Origin: Patiria pectinifera
Taxonomy: Eukaryota; Echinodermata; Asteroidea; Valvatida; Asterinidae
Direction of reading: 5' to 3'
Assembly: GCA_029964075.1 (NCBI GenBank)
Contig: CM057142.1
Span: 3,301,770-3,365,769, forward strand
Length of the DNA: 64,000 nt
This document shows, piece by piece, positions 1 through 13,300 of the stretch. Both the position numbers and the translations under genes were made by a program. The notes beneath the pieces are model-generated. The model saw nothing but the letters and a program-made list of their open reading frames with translations. It was not told the DNA's origin and did no database searches. Position 1 is the first letter of the stretch, and every line of letters begins with the position of its first letter.

Positions 1-196
1 TCCTCCGTATTGTAAGCCGCACACCAAAAGTAATACATGCTATCTTGAAAAGTTGTATTTTCAGAATTTGAAATCTAGACTGTTTTTGTTTCAATTGATA
101 TTTGCTATGGATGCTACTTAAGGCAAAGTAAAAAAAAAAAAAAAAAAAAAAATCCGCCCGTTTCCTTTTTTTTTTATATTTTTATTTTTTATTATT

Positions 197-240
<44 letters not shown>

Positions 241-800
241 AAACAAATGCATCTTAAAAATGTTCACAACAAACATAAATGACATAAAAAATAAATGTAG
301 TTCTGTTGTCTCTTGTGTCCAACTTGTCTTGCATTTTAAAAGTTTTCTTGAGTGTGAACACCAACTGTTGAAATTTTTTTTAAAATGGGTGGGTCAAAAA
401 AAAAAAAAAAATAAAAAGCCCCTCTTCCTCCTTTTTTACAAAAACCCGGACGAGAAACATGTTTTTTTTTATTCAGCCTAATGTACCTGGTAAATAATCA
501 GGAAAAAAAATTAAAAAGTCAAAGGTGCATGACCCATAGGAAAGAATGTTGCAACTTGACGCCACTTTTTTCTTCATATATCATCTCATAAATGTCAGTC
601 ATTGCACAAATGTTGAAAAGACATTAATCTGGGACTGAGAAACATTTCCAATGTTGTTTTGGCGTCTGGATACTATATTCTTCCAACCTATGACCTCGAG
701 AAAAATACTGCTGTCTTTTTTTTTGGACAAACTATCAGCTAATTTCGTCTGAAAATTACAGGATAAATAGACACAAAACGAGGTACGGAATTGAATTTTT
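1..800. other. Upstream non-coding DNA with A/T homopolymers
   Basis: No gene is visible. There are long A runs at about 130-152 and 204-238 and T-rich stretches between them. Bases 540-655 resemble 23857-23968 (both contain ATGTTGCAACYTGACGCCAC), so this is part of a dispersed repeat. The end of the stretch leads into the proposed non-coding first exon of TTC27, so the promoter probably lies here, but I could not pick out a core element. Confidence 0.6.
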
Positions 801-816
801 CGTGGTTATTAACCAG

Positions 817-1200
817 GTGAGTATTTTCTGTATTAAATATCAAGTGAAAGCAGTCCCAATTTTGATTTCCTCAACACAACATTTTCACACGCCAATACTC
901 AGAAGTCCAGTAATTTAGGAACATTTATGGGGCTAGGGGCAGCGCCAGGTTAGGGGGTGACTGCTCTATGTTCCGACACCCCTATGTTCCGACACCCCAA
1001 TGTTCCGACAACCCGCACATAGATTGTGTTACTCCCGGTTAGGGTTAGGGTTAGAAATAAGAATAAGTGCGGTCTGAACATAGTTATTTCGGAACATAGG
1101 TGTGTAACCGTTAGGGGACATCGATCAACAATACTAAAGGGATATTGTATCATTTGTAAATTTATTTTCTAAATCGTGGTTTGTTTCTTTTGAAATTCAG
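817..1200 (+). other. Probable 5'-UTR intron of TTC27
   Basis: A strong donor (AACCAG followed by GTGAGT) starts at 817. A strong acceptor (pyrimidine-rich tract, then AAATTCAG) ends at 1200, 111 bases before the TTC27 start codon. This suggests a non-coding first exon ending at 816 and a second exon starting at 1201. The intron holds a small repeat built on ATGTTCCGACACCCC. The splice sites are seen directly; their use is inferred. Confidence 0.5.
948..1125. repeat. ATGTTCCGACACCCC repeat block with interstitial telomere-like tract
   Basis: The motif TATGTTCCGACACCCC occurs nearly three times in a row at 967-1012. A diverged inverted copy (TTTCGGAACATAGGTGTG) follows at about 1087-1105, so this looks like a short inverted-repeat element. 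Between them lies GGTTAGGGTTAGGGTTAG at 1038-1055, about three telomere units. It sits inside the proposed 5'-UTR intron of TTC27. Confidence 0.6.
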
Positions 1201-1311
1201 TACAGAGCGAAGAACTGGGATGTTCTAACGAGACAGAAAGCTTCAATAAGTTCAAGCAAAGCTTGTCGACATTCAATTGGATGGAACTCGTGGTTGTGAT
1301 TGAGATTGGAA

Positions 1312-4300
1312 ATGTCGTCACAGCATCAAGACTTGGAGATCCTTCTTCTAGAAGCTGGTCACAATCGATATTTAACGGAATCTCGTGTCAGTGAAATCAT
1401 TGGTAAGTGTGCATGCTGGCAGTTTTACCAGTAATTCCAGTGTTCAAGTAGCTGTACTTTGCAAGTTTATCAGCCAAAAATGACCTCTGGAACTTCAAGC
1501 AATATTCCTTTTGTTTCTCCTCATTAATGGTGATTCAGAATTTATATTGAAGATGAGTTCACCTTTAAATCTCTAAGTTACTGTACACAAAAATCCTTCA
1601 GAATATAATGTAAATCACTGCATATGGGTTTCATGAAGTAATGTTTGAGGAAAATGAAATTGAAAAGTGATAGCTCTTGCAACATTAGCTGTTTAGATAA
1701 AATCATACATTAGTAGATACTCAAAGTTACTTTCTGGTGTTCAACATTTAAGATGTCCAAATTTCTAATGATGTACACAAATGAACTTTTTGCATATCTT
1801 GAGGAGTTGTAGATGTAGGGTTCGCTTCTAACTTTTTCTTTTACTAGCCAGCTGGACTAGTGAAACAGACTCTTATGTAGTCCATTGGCCTTTTCACTAG
1901 TCTGCAATAGAATTTTTAATTTTTTTGCACCAGAATGTCATAAACAACAATGTTATTTTACAAGAATTTTTTACTCGCCAGGCGGATTACTTAGGGAATG
2001 GTTTTGACTAGTCCGCCGCTGTTTTTTACTCACATTTGGCGAGCGGACTACCACTAAGGTTTAAACCTGTGAAGATGTATAAACATGAAACTTTCTTGAT
2101 TTTATATGTAAATGTTAAAGTTTGTTTAAGTTCTTTATTTTACTAAGAATATCCCTTGTATCACTTTCTTGTATCCATTGCAGGCTCCAGTGATGGAAAT
2201 CTTCACAGCTGCGCTAATGCTCTCTTCAAGGGTGACTTTGAGCAGGTGGTGTTGGGAGATGTTGCTATGGCAATATTGGGTTCAGAAGAGGAAGATCTTG
2301 GTGATTCCTCAGATTTCACAGAGTTCATCCACAAACGGATCGAGTTATACCTGCGGAAAAATGATCCAAAAGAATACAACTCAAGGTGATTTATTTTAAA
2401 CTACAAAGATTCAATGCTCATTGTCTAATTTCTTTGACTAAAGAAATAAGAAGCTGCTGCAAACTGGTTAATTACTAAACGGTGTGATCGAGGTACATTA
2501 AGACTGGAGGACCTGATCCTAACAGAAACTTCCTCAAAGACTGGTGTTTTTCTTGGAGAAAGATCTTCTTAGATTGAAATGTCGGGCCTTTTAACTTTTT
2601 CCATAAAACAGCTCATTAAGTTTGAACAGATACTTTTTTTTTTTTTGGCTACAATTTCCCTGTTAGTATTATACGTACGTATAATCAAATACCGGTAGAT
2701 CAAATATAAGGCTTCTTCATGTTGAAGAAAACAGGTCTTTCAGATCCTCTTCGGGTACTTCGTAGCAGGCTTTATATCTCTAGCACAGAAAATTTACTAG
2801 TGGATTCCTCATGAAAATAGGTGTCATCTTTTGAATATAAAAAGTCACTTCATGGAATGAACATGTTTGTATCTAACCCATTTGTTCCTGTACCGCCCCA
2901 AACTGCCCTGCCTATTACTTCCGAAACCGCCCAGGAACTCTATGGTTTCAGTGATAATACATACAATGTAACACGATGTAGTACAGGTGTTATTGTGTTA
3001 AAGTCTTCCTGAATTGTTTTGTTCACGTTTCTTTCTTTACGCAGTGAGTTGTGCGTGATGTTCGTTGGTGTCGCCTGCTTGCAGCTGTTCATCCAGAGCA
3101 ACTGGACAGGGCCTCCGTGCCGAGTCACCCCTTCAGAGGTCTTACCCAAGAGTCTCCGCCAAGAGACAAATGTTGGTATTTGTTTTGCATGTTGGTTTCA
3201 ATTTGTGAATTTTCTCATTTCTTCTGGATTTTTTTTGCTGGTCCAGAGAGGGCGCCTTACTGACTGACTATCTCACTGACTGTCTGAAAATTGTGACTTT
3301 ACATAGTGCAGAAGCTGTTTAACAAGGCTTGCCCTAGTGACCCTAACCTTCCCAAATCCTCCAAAATCCTCTTAGCAAAATGGAGGAAGGCAAAAATGTG
3401 TGGCTGATTTTGGAGGATGCACTGTGTCAAGGTCTTAGGCCGGACCTTGTGTTGTGTATTCTCAGCTGTGCATAAATTTTAGGCCTAGATTATACTTCAA
3501 ATCCTCGCACTGCTCCAGGATGTCACTGGCTCTGCCTCAACATATTACAGTGATTGCTGGAGGATTTTGCAGGATTGAGGCAGTGGTCACCCCTCCAAGG
3601 AGCACATTCAAGAAATAACGGAGGATTTTGCAGGATTGAGGCAGTGGTCACCCCTCCAAGGAGCACATTCAAGAAATAACGGAGGATTTTGCAGGATTGA
3701 GGCTGTATGATATTTTTTCATGGAGGCAGGTGGAGGATTTTGTAGGATTGAGGTTGCATCTAAACAAAAATGCCTAGGGAGTTAGGGTTAATCTGTGAAC
3801 GTTTTGGGTATTCTGAATGAATGGAATAGAATTCTGCGTGCTCTGGGAACTGCTTTTCTAGACCTGTCTTGTTAATGAGTTGATGCTCAGTTAATTTGAG
3901 CTAATGCTATGATACTCATTTTTTTTTCACAGTTTAAAGAATTTCATGAATTTACCTTGACGACCCTGAGTCCCGATGACACGTCCGTCTATCGGTTGGT
4001 CACTCATCCGGAGTTCCTGCTGATGGCACATTGCATCCTGGGTAAATGCAAGGCTTACCTCTCCACTTGTCTGGTAAGTTGAAGTTTAAAACATTGCAAA
4101 CTCACAGATGCCCAATGTTGTAACGGTGAAAGTATTGTGCCAGCCCCAAAGCAAGAGGTCAATGATGTTAAAGGGGCATTGTATTGACCTAAAAGTTATG
4201 TTTTGGATTATTTACTTATTCTATTTCAAAGGTCTGGTTGAAAGGAAACAAACCTAATGTCGCACTGTTCCTGAGAAAAGATTTCCATTCGGTACACGTT

Positions 4301-7300
4301 GTGTGTTTCACATAATACACACAGCACTAATACACAAATGTTGTTTCTCGCTTGTCCGCAGAATGCGATGCACTGGTGCAATGTGTGCGGCAGGATTCAG
4401 GACTAGCACCCAACAGCTTGATTTTTGAGAGTCAAAATTTTGACCCCCGAAATTTGTTCTTGCAAGAATAGCACAAAAACTCCCAGTTTTTAAAGGATGG
4501 TTGTGTGGACGTATATATCCTACTTTTAGATGCTCTTTTCAATTAGCATCATTTTGTTAAAACGCTTTTTGTATCCCACTTGGGCGCATTCCAGGATGTA
4601 ATGTCCCTTTAACCTGAAAATATATCCCATTTATTGCTCTCCGCGCCATGACTGGGGGCCACCACGAGGGTATAGTAATCAGATGCACCTATTGGTCGGT
4701 ATACATTGCATTGCATTGTTATTAAATTATTACAAAAAGAAGTTCTGTCTAACAATATTTGGCCCATCCAGTTTTGTTGTCTATTCAATGAAATGCGCAT
4801 TGAATTATTTGCATAAATTTAATGAAGTGAATACTCACAATGAGTCTTTGCATATTTTCGTATACATTATATGCAGACGGCTGATTGGTGGAATTTGAGG
4901 TGTCTATGGATACAGCAACAAGTACTGGATGAGAGATCTCCGCATATTCATGAGGAGGTTCACAAATTAATGGAATCAAGTATGTTATGAATATTAATAA
5001 TTATGATATAAATATTAATTAAGTAGTAATCAGTGAAAAATTAACTCTTATTATATATGCATGGTAAGTTCACTGCAGATCAATATGGTATAATATTTCA
5101 AAGATATATTTTAAGAAAGGTTTATGAGACAGATTTATTTAAAAGGTAAACTGTAAACACTGCATACGTGTATTTAAAGGCATATAGGATCATTTGCATT
5201 TATCCAAAAAATAACCTACCAAATTATAAAAAAAGCTTACTTGAATTAAAGATTATATGAAATTATTCCATTCAGCTTGCTGTCATTTAGAAAAAGTCTA
5301 GAAATGTAGGCGATTTCCAAATTCAATGATCAGTCAATTGACTGATTTTTGGAATTAAACAGTGCTGTAGGTGAAATCGTGTTTCGTGCGTTGGTTGTGC
5401 ATGGTTTTCACTGTTTTCTTTGAAAATTGTAATATCCACTGAGCTGAAACTTCAATAGGTTGAACTGGTCGTCCGACCAGCTTTGGAGAAACTGACTTTT
5501 TTTCAAAAAGTGCTCTTAATTTGTTATATTTAGTTACTCCGCATTTTCTTTGCAATTGATTACACACCTGTGAAGGGGTGCAAACCTTCTAGACTGATTC
5601 TCTGACCTTATAATTCCCCAAACTCTATAAATTGCTCCGTTTCATCTAAAGTGGAACCCAAAACGTGAAGCAAGTCAGTTTAAAATTAGTATAACTATAC
5701 TTATCCTCTTTGAAACAGTAAGCAACAATGAAGTTCTAATGTCAAGGGTCAAGTGCAACGACCTTCCCCTCATCTTCCACCTTGAGTGTTGCCACATCTG
5801 TCAGTATTACTATGAGTACACAGCGGCCAGGGACCACCTCCGTATTGCCAAGGAGAGTGCAGGACTAGAAGCCAGTCTAGCAGGTACTGCACATGTTTAA
5901 CAATCTGTCAAATTGAGGTATATGCCACAAGGCTTTTTCTAATCACTCTTTATTTGAAAAGTTCCCCAATTAGTCAATATCTTATACTCTTTATTTGGTT
6001 AAATCGTAATCAAGGAATATTTGGATTTTTCTTTATTATTTTATTTTGTTGTTTTTTACATGTAAAAATCACACTCGATTCAAAACGGCCACGTGTCAAG
6101 TCCGTAAAAATAGCTGTTTACTTCATATGCAATATGTTGCATGAAAATTATCTCATATACTCCATGTTGCATTAAATTACCTCATATACACTGCGTTGCA
6201 TACAAATTACCTAGGTCAGGCAGGAAAGCTTGCAGGTCATCAAAAGGTTTTACTGAAGTGATTTATTTCTTGCCAAGCAAGTTACAACCATTTATCTTTT
6301 TGACATATGGGCTTTGTGCACAAGTACCCCTTCAACAGCCAGAAAAGGAGAGTTGGGGGAGACTTATGTAGACTGGTTCCCGGTCCATCCACTGCATATT
6401 TCGAATGATCCAAAGTTATTGGGGGTGGGGATTAGTCTGGGAGACCATCGCAAGTTAAGTTTGAACGTATTCGCGCGCCGATGACGCCTGATGCTCACGC
6501 AAAGACTAGACACTGTGGCTAATAGCTTTGGTTACATTCAGGTAGTTGTGCGTACTTTGCGCACGGACCAGTACAGTACAGTACGCACACGCTGTATGTC
6601 CCTTCCACGATGCTCTCAAAAGTGGTAAAAACGCGCCCTCATTTGTTAGCGCATGGAGCCCATTGGCACAATATTTTTAACCCCCTCTGTGCACATAACA
6701 AACGAGGCGAAGCGCCCCTCGGTTGTTAAAAACACCATATCCCACATCACAGCAGTCAACAATTGTTTAATAGTTTTCTTCAAATGTTGAATGATTTAGG
6801 TGCCTTGGGGAAGAGAACACGCTTCCAACAGACAGACAAAGCACAACTCTTCCTCAGAGTGCAGCTCAAGACAGACACTGAAGATTCATCCACAAATGTG
6901 TCAAGAGAAGAACGCCAGTCAGTGAAGGGTATGCCAAAGGTACCAGAAAAACAAACTATCTCAGTTATATTAATTCTTCATTAAAACCCACCATTGATAA
7001 ACACCTGGGACAGTTAACCCATTCCTATTGGTTGAGAGCCCATCATGTGAGAGGTTTTAAACCGCTGTTCAAACACAGCACACTGTTAAAATGGTTATGT
7101 TTAAAACTGGTCTTGAGGCTTAGCACTTTGCCCCCACGCGCTCCAGCTACAACCAAGTGCCTCAGAAACCACTGATATGATCTCCATATAAGGAGATGTA
7201 CAGGGTGCGTCAAAATAAAGGTTATCCAAAAGTAATGGTCTAATATGTAAAAGTTATGAACTTGAACACTGTCAAAGTGGCTCCATCTTAAAGGGGAGTT

Positions 7301-10300
7301 CATTAGCTTTTCATTGATATCTTATTTTCATCTCTTCAGTTACGGATGACAGAGCACTATTGATTTCAAAACAGAGGCCACTAAACCAAAACGTTGAGTA
7401 AAATTGTAGAACAAAGTCATTGGAACTTTTGTGGTTTTTAACCAAAAAGGTATTTATGAGTGGGAATTATTGTGTGAGGCAGCAGTTATAAACAGAATGT
7501 TTAAAAATCTCTTTGGGACCTGGTAGTTGATGATGCCCAGAGTGGGAGCGAGGGCTGTTATCGGTGACCAGGCCCCTAACTAGTTATAAACCTATTTATA
7601 TCTGCTCCATCACACTGTGATCCCCATAATCTTGGTATTATTCATCCCAGAAGTTTAAACACTTCCAATATAGAGAGTCTCCTAGCACAATGGCTGTGGT
7701 TTGTTTTGCCAGGTTATATTTTGCATGCTCAATATCAAAAGTAATAGCAGGTATCTTTGCCAATAATGTTTTGTTGTTGAATGAACAGTTGCATCACTAC
7801 AAATTTTTGAGGACTTGAAATGAAATTTACTCTTTCTGAACAGGATCTTGACCTAAATGATGATACGATTCTTGACGCCATCAAATTCAAAGATTCGGAA
7901 GAGGACCAAATCCCCAGGTTGTCCAGTGCCGAACAAGCATTGATACTTGCTCTGTGGTAGGTAGCATCACCTTTTATAGGATGTGATCTGAGAGCCAAAA
8001 GAAGAACACAACCCATTGGATTGGTCCTTAATTACTACTGAGGCATTTCAAGCACATGTTTGAAAAGTCAAGTCCAAGTACTTTGATTCTCGAGTATGAG
8101 TACCATGAATTCGACTTTGAGTATTTTGATATTCTCGAGTATTTACGAGTATTCTCAAAAATAACTTGAGTTGCACTTGAGTACGAGTACCACAACACTG
8201 CTTGGAGTACATTGCTGAATTTGACCCGACTTTCTCTGTATTTGTGTAAGGTAAATCCGGTAAATGGTTGGAAAATGTCCAATGCCTAAATGTAATAACA
8301 CCCTCTGCCTAAAAGCATGTCCTGTGGCAGTTGCTTTCTCACTCTATGGGTGTGATTAACCATGCACATCGTGTGAGGAGAGGAAAAATGTTGCAAATTG
8401 TCTGGCCCAAGAACACAAGCACAATCACCAGAGCCAGTTACAGATATTTTCATTTCACAAAATGAGATATAACATTTATCACTTTGTGACTGATTCCAAG
8501 GTGGGCTTTTTTTGGTTTTCCAATTTTTAATTTTTTTTTGCAAAACAACATCTTCTACCAAGTACACTCTTCACAATAATTGCCTCAGCTTCATCGGAAC
8601 CCAAAATTTGAAAGTGCAAAAAGTTTTGATTATGCATCTGTACCATTTGGTCAGTATCTTTATCGTGGTGTAATTATTCTTTCAAATTTGTTTATGTCTG
8701 AAAATTTGTTTGTTTAGTTGCACCAAAGTGTACTTTTTGTTAAATTGTTGGGCACGATCGGTGGATATTCTCAGGTATTTGCGATCGGTGGATCTTCGCG
8801 AACAGTCAATCGTGCTACGCTATCAGTCAGTCGTGCCGCCATCAGTCGATCAGCTTTTCTTTCTAATTCACGGCTCTGTAGGATTGTTTGGAAAAAGGGA
8901 AGTAAAGTCTGAGGTTTCCTGCAGGATCTACTGATCGCGAAACTGCATTTCTGCGCGATCAAGTGATAGCGCAAATCCGACGATCGCGCCCAACAAAATG
9001 ACCAAATTTCTTAAGTGGACAAAACTTAAGGCAACTTTGTTGGCATTATTGCTCTCTATTGCTCTCTTCGGCAGCATTGAGCACAAGAGAAGTAGACCAA
9101 AAGAGGAACTCCTGTGGGAGGAACTCAAGGCGTACATCGTGGTAAGTTTCGGATTATCTAAAATCTAGATTATTGTCCAAGTATGCATGCCACCTATATT
9201 TTAATCTGGCAACAAAAATATTGCATCAATGCCCATTGTATCACGGTGCTAAACTGAACCATCACATGAATGGGCTCAATACATTGATAGTAATACATAT
9301 GATAGCAGAGTCATTTTGTGTTACAGGCATTCATCACAAGTTCAAAGTGTATTATCTCCAAGCAAAATTGTCAATACTGATTGGTCCATTCAGTGGAGCG
9401 ATAGCATGATGTGATTTTATCATCCATATATTGTGTATAGTGAGTTCTCTCAGCTTGCGTTGCGCGTTTACCGTGCACAGTAATGTACAGTATTACTGTT
9501 TGAAATTCCTGCCTTGCACACACCTGGGCCCAATTTTATGGCTCTGCTAACCACAGAATTCCGTGCTTATGATCACCAGTTTGTGCTAACCGCGCTAGCA
9601 GAAAAATTCTGTGCTAACCCTGTAAGCACAGAATCCCTAGTAACGGGATGTACACATGTGCATTAGCCAAAATTCCTCGCTGACGCATGAAATACGCTTA
9701 TCGTAAGCACGGAATTTTCTGCTACAGTAAGCAGGGATTTCTCGCTTACGGTAAGCAGAGCCAAGAAATTGGGCCCTGATGAAGATTGTGATTTATGTTA
9801 GATGAAACAAACTTGTGTCCCTTCTCGTATATTGCATTCTTCAACAAATCAAAATTTATAGCTCTGTGTGCATTGTTGAAACAATGAAAATGTTGAACAT
9901 GCAGAATTAAAATATTGAGAATTTGTTTAATAGTTTTTCTCTACTTAAATGCATAAGTTGAAGATAAATTCCATTATCAAGTGCATTCTCTTGGAACACG
10001 GAACAAATTTCCCCCATTTGTTTTATTGTTGAACAGGCTGCACTGACGTATCCTAAGGTATGGTGTGTTCAAACACTAGCGCTGATGACAAGATGTCAGT
10101 TGGAGAAAGATCGAGGGAGGACAGTGGAAAGAGCCATGATGCAGATGCAGGTGAGAAGCAAGGCGTGTTGTGGCCAACAAACACTGATAATGCACCCTTC
10201 CATTTGTCCCCACTGCCCAATACAGTGCCGAGGTCATGACATCACGCAGCGGTCAACTTAGTGAAACCATGGTTACCAGTTCACACATACTGCAGTGGCC

Positions 10301-13300
10301 TATGTTAACACAGTATTTCACCATGTTGCAGTTGTAAACCCAAGTTTTATAATTGGCTTGAAACTCCTCTTGGAAGTGAAAAATAAGCACAACTATAATT
10401 TTGACTTGTGAGAAATTTGTGGTTAAGGAATGCGCATGGACCGTTGTCGAGAAAGTGAGCCTGACCTGGGGAGTAGGTGATGTCAAAGAAAATAGCGGTT
10501 ATCTGTGGGAAAAGACCTTGCCTGGTAGAATGAGTGAAAACATTATTTTGTGGCAGCCATCTTTGTCGTATTCTCATTTTTATTCAGTGACAATACATGT
10601 ACTTCAGGTCTACTTGTGTGTCATCCCCATCCAACACAAGCAAGCATAAACGTTCAGCAAGAATTGATGAAATCAATGAAAATATTTGGAACATTTCTGA
10701 AATGTCCCAAATCTGGATATTTCTCTGTCGCATCCTAAGAAAAAGAAACTGGTTATTCTCTGATCTGAACAGTATTGCCTTGTGTCACCTTTTTAAGATT
10801 ACATAAAGGTACTGGGTCATCCATAAATGTGGGGTCCAAAAGTGTGACGTTTGTTTTTGTCCCTGTTACACCTGACCTGTGTAATTTGCCATGCAAGTAT
10901 CATTAAAACTGACTTTGAATTGACTATTTTTTTTATACGTTTGGCGGGTACTTTGCTGTAGGGCAATTCCACGGTTACTCACGTTACATTTTTGATGTAC
11001 TTTTGAGTTTCCTTGGGCTGTAATGACCTTACTGAAAAGGTTTAATAGCTGTTATCCCCATGGTAGATAGAGTAGACCTAGACAAGACGCACAAAATTGG
11101 TTACTCACGTTACATTTTCGTAACGTGAGTAACCGATTTTGTGCGTCTTGTTTATCATACATAACACATTTTTCTGGATGTCATCTTTGGTGCTTAGGTA
11201 GGTCTAGGTCTACTCTATCTACATGTACCATGGGGATAACAGTTATTAAACCTTTTCAGTAAAGTAATTACAACCCAAGGAAACTCAAAAGTACATAAAA
11301 AATGTAACGTGAGTAACCGTGGAATTACATAATCACTCTTGGAGATAGAAGACATTACCTTTACATAATCCCTCTTGGAGATAGAAGGCTTTAAAGAATG
11401 TGTCTTGGATTTACAAAATCTTATGTTAGAAGTAACAGGAACATGAAAACAATTGGATGCCAATTTATGTAATGACCCTATTCCACTTTAACCAGTTAGC
11501 TTATGTGAAGTATGTCAAGTTATTGCTTTAGAAAGAATTTGAAAAAAAAGGCATACAACGAATCAAGATACTAGCCTTTTGTCTGTGTTTATTCTTCATG
11601 CTGTTGCAGTTACTGGTGGACCAGTTTCGGGAGATAGAATGCCCAGTGATTGACAGGTTTGAATTGCTGCACGCTGTGTGCCTTCCACCCAAATGGACAA
11701 TGGAGGTAGGAAATATCTGTCGTCAGTTTACTCATTTAAGAACAAGTTTGTCGCTGTCTAATTCTCATATCATCTGGGATTGAAGTCAGCACCAGTCTTT
11801 GTAGATTAAAGTGTGCATGCATCACCAGGCAATTTTCAATCGTTCGCTTGTCCCTGCTAGAATTAAAACTAACTGTTTTGAAATAATCATATTGCGAGAG
11901 TGTTTTCTAAATTGTATTTCTGATTAGTTTTTAAGGACAAGAGTGCACTGACTAAAATGTTGCTAAAGCACTCTTACCCTTAGTTCTGTTGAGAACCAAC
12001 CTTTTTTCAACAAGAAGATTAATTTTGCATGTTGTTATTTATTGGCAAACATCATTCTACTTTTCATTCCATGCTGCAAAGTTTCAAATCATTTATCTGC
12101 GATGTTCATGTATGTTATAGTATATAAATATTGACTGCTTCGATTTGTGTCATAATATCAGCCTTCTAAGATGAAGCATTGTTTCATGTAGCATTGTTTT
12201 CCGTTATAATGCCTCACCAACAGATTCTGCTTATTTTGTTACGATGTCTCAATATTAAAACCAAACTCCAACACAAATGTACTTCTATTTTAATTGGAAT
12301 CAGTTGAAAATTCACTGCAGTAAAATCAGTTGAAAATGTACTGGTATGCACGTACATTAGTTGCTATGTTGGTTCCCATGTGTAAAGTGCAGCCATTATG
12401 TATCTTTTTGGCCGTGCGCGATAAACTCATTAAAAATAGCCAGTACCATGTGACATGCTCTCAGCCAATCAAGAGAGCGTCTGTGGATAAAGTGTTATGG
12501 ACTAAAAACACAAGAGTAGATGACGTTAGGAGAAACACACCCCTTGTGCGTACTGCGCGAAGTACGCATAAGTTATTTTATTCTGTATGTTCACAATCCC
12601 GCCGCATCTTCATCTGAGCGTCAGGCGTCGTCAGCAATGCGTTTGAATGCCCCTCCTAATGGTCTCCACCAACTCTCCATTTGTAATTATTGAGGGGATA
12701 CTTTTGCATAGATTTCTCTAGTAACTCCTTTTTTTCTGTACAGAGTGAGCTGGCTAGCCTGTTAATGAGTCTGGGTGTTATAACCGCTGCCTTGGAGGTC
12801 TATGCCAGGCTAGAACTGTGGGAGGACGTCATTAACTGCTACCGACGTTTAGAAAAACCAGAAAAGGTAATTGAATGATACAGGTTGCATAGGCCTTGAT
12901 CTTTTGGGTCAAGGAAGACTTTGCCAAACTGAAATAAGTTTACATACCGGATGATTGCCATTAACAAGTCTTTTAAACTTAACACGTTGATACTATTTTG
13001 TACTAGTTTAAGGGGGTCCGCAGCTGCTCTTGTATCAACAATCATACTCTTAATTTTGTTGTTCTTGCTTACTCAAGCAGACTTGCTTTTTCTAAAAAAT
13101 CCATGTTATCATGTTAATTTAGCAATTTTTTTACATTGAAAAAAAAAAGTGTTTATGGTAGTGAAACCAAGGGATTCCTTTGAAGTTCCCTTGACAAAAG
13201 AACTTGAAGTCTAAAGAAACATGTGGAGAGGAGACAATGAATGTACATTTTCATATGTTGGCAGAAAACCTTGGATGTATGTTCCGGAGAAAACCCAGGG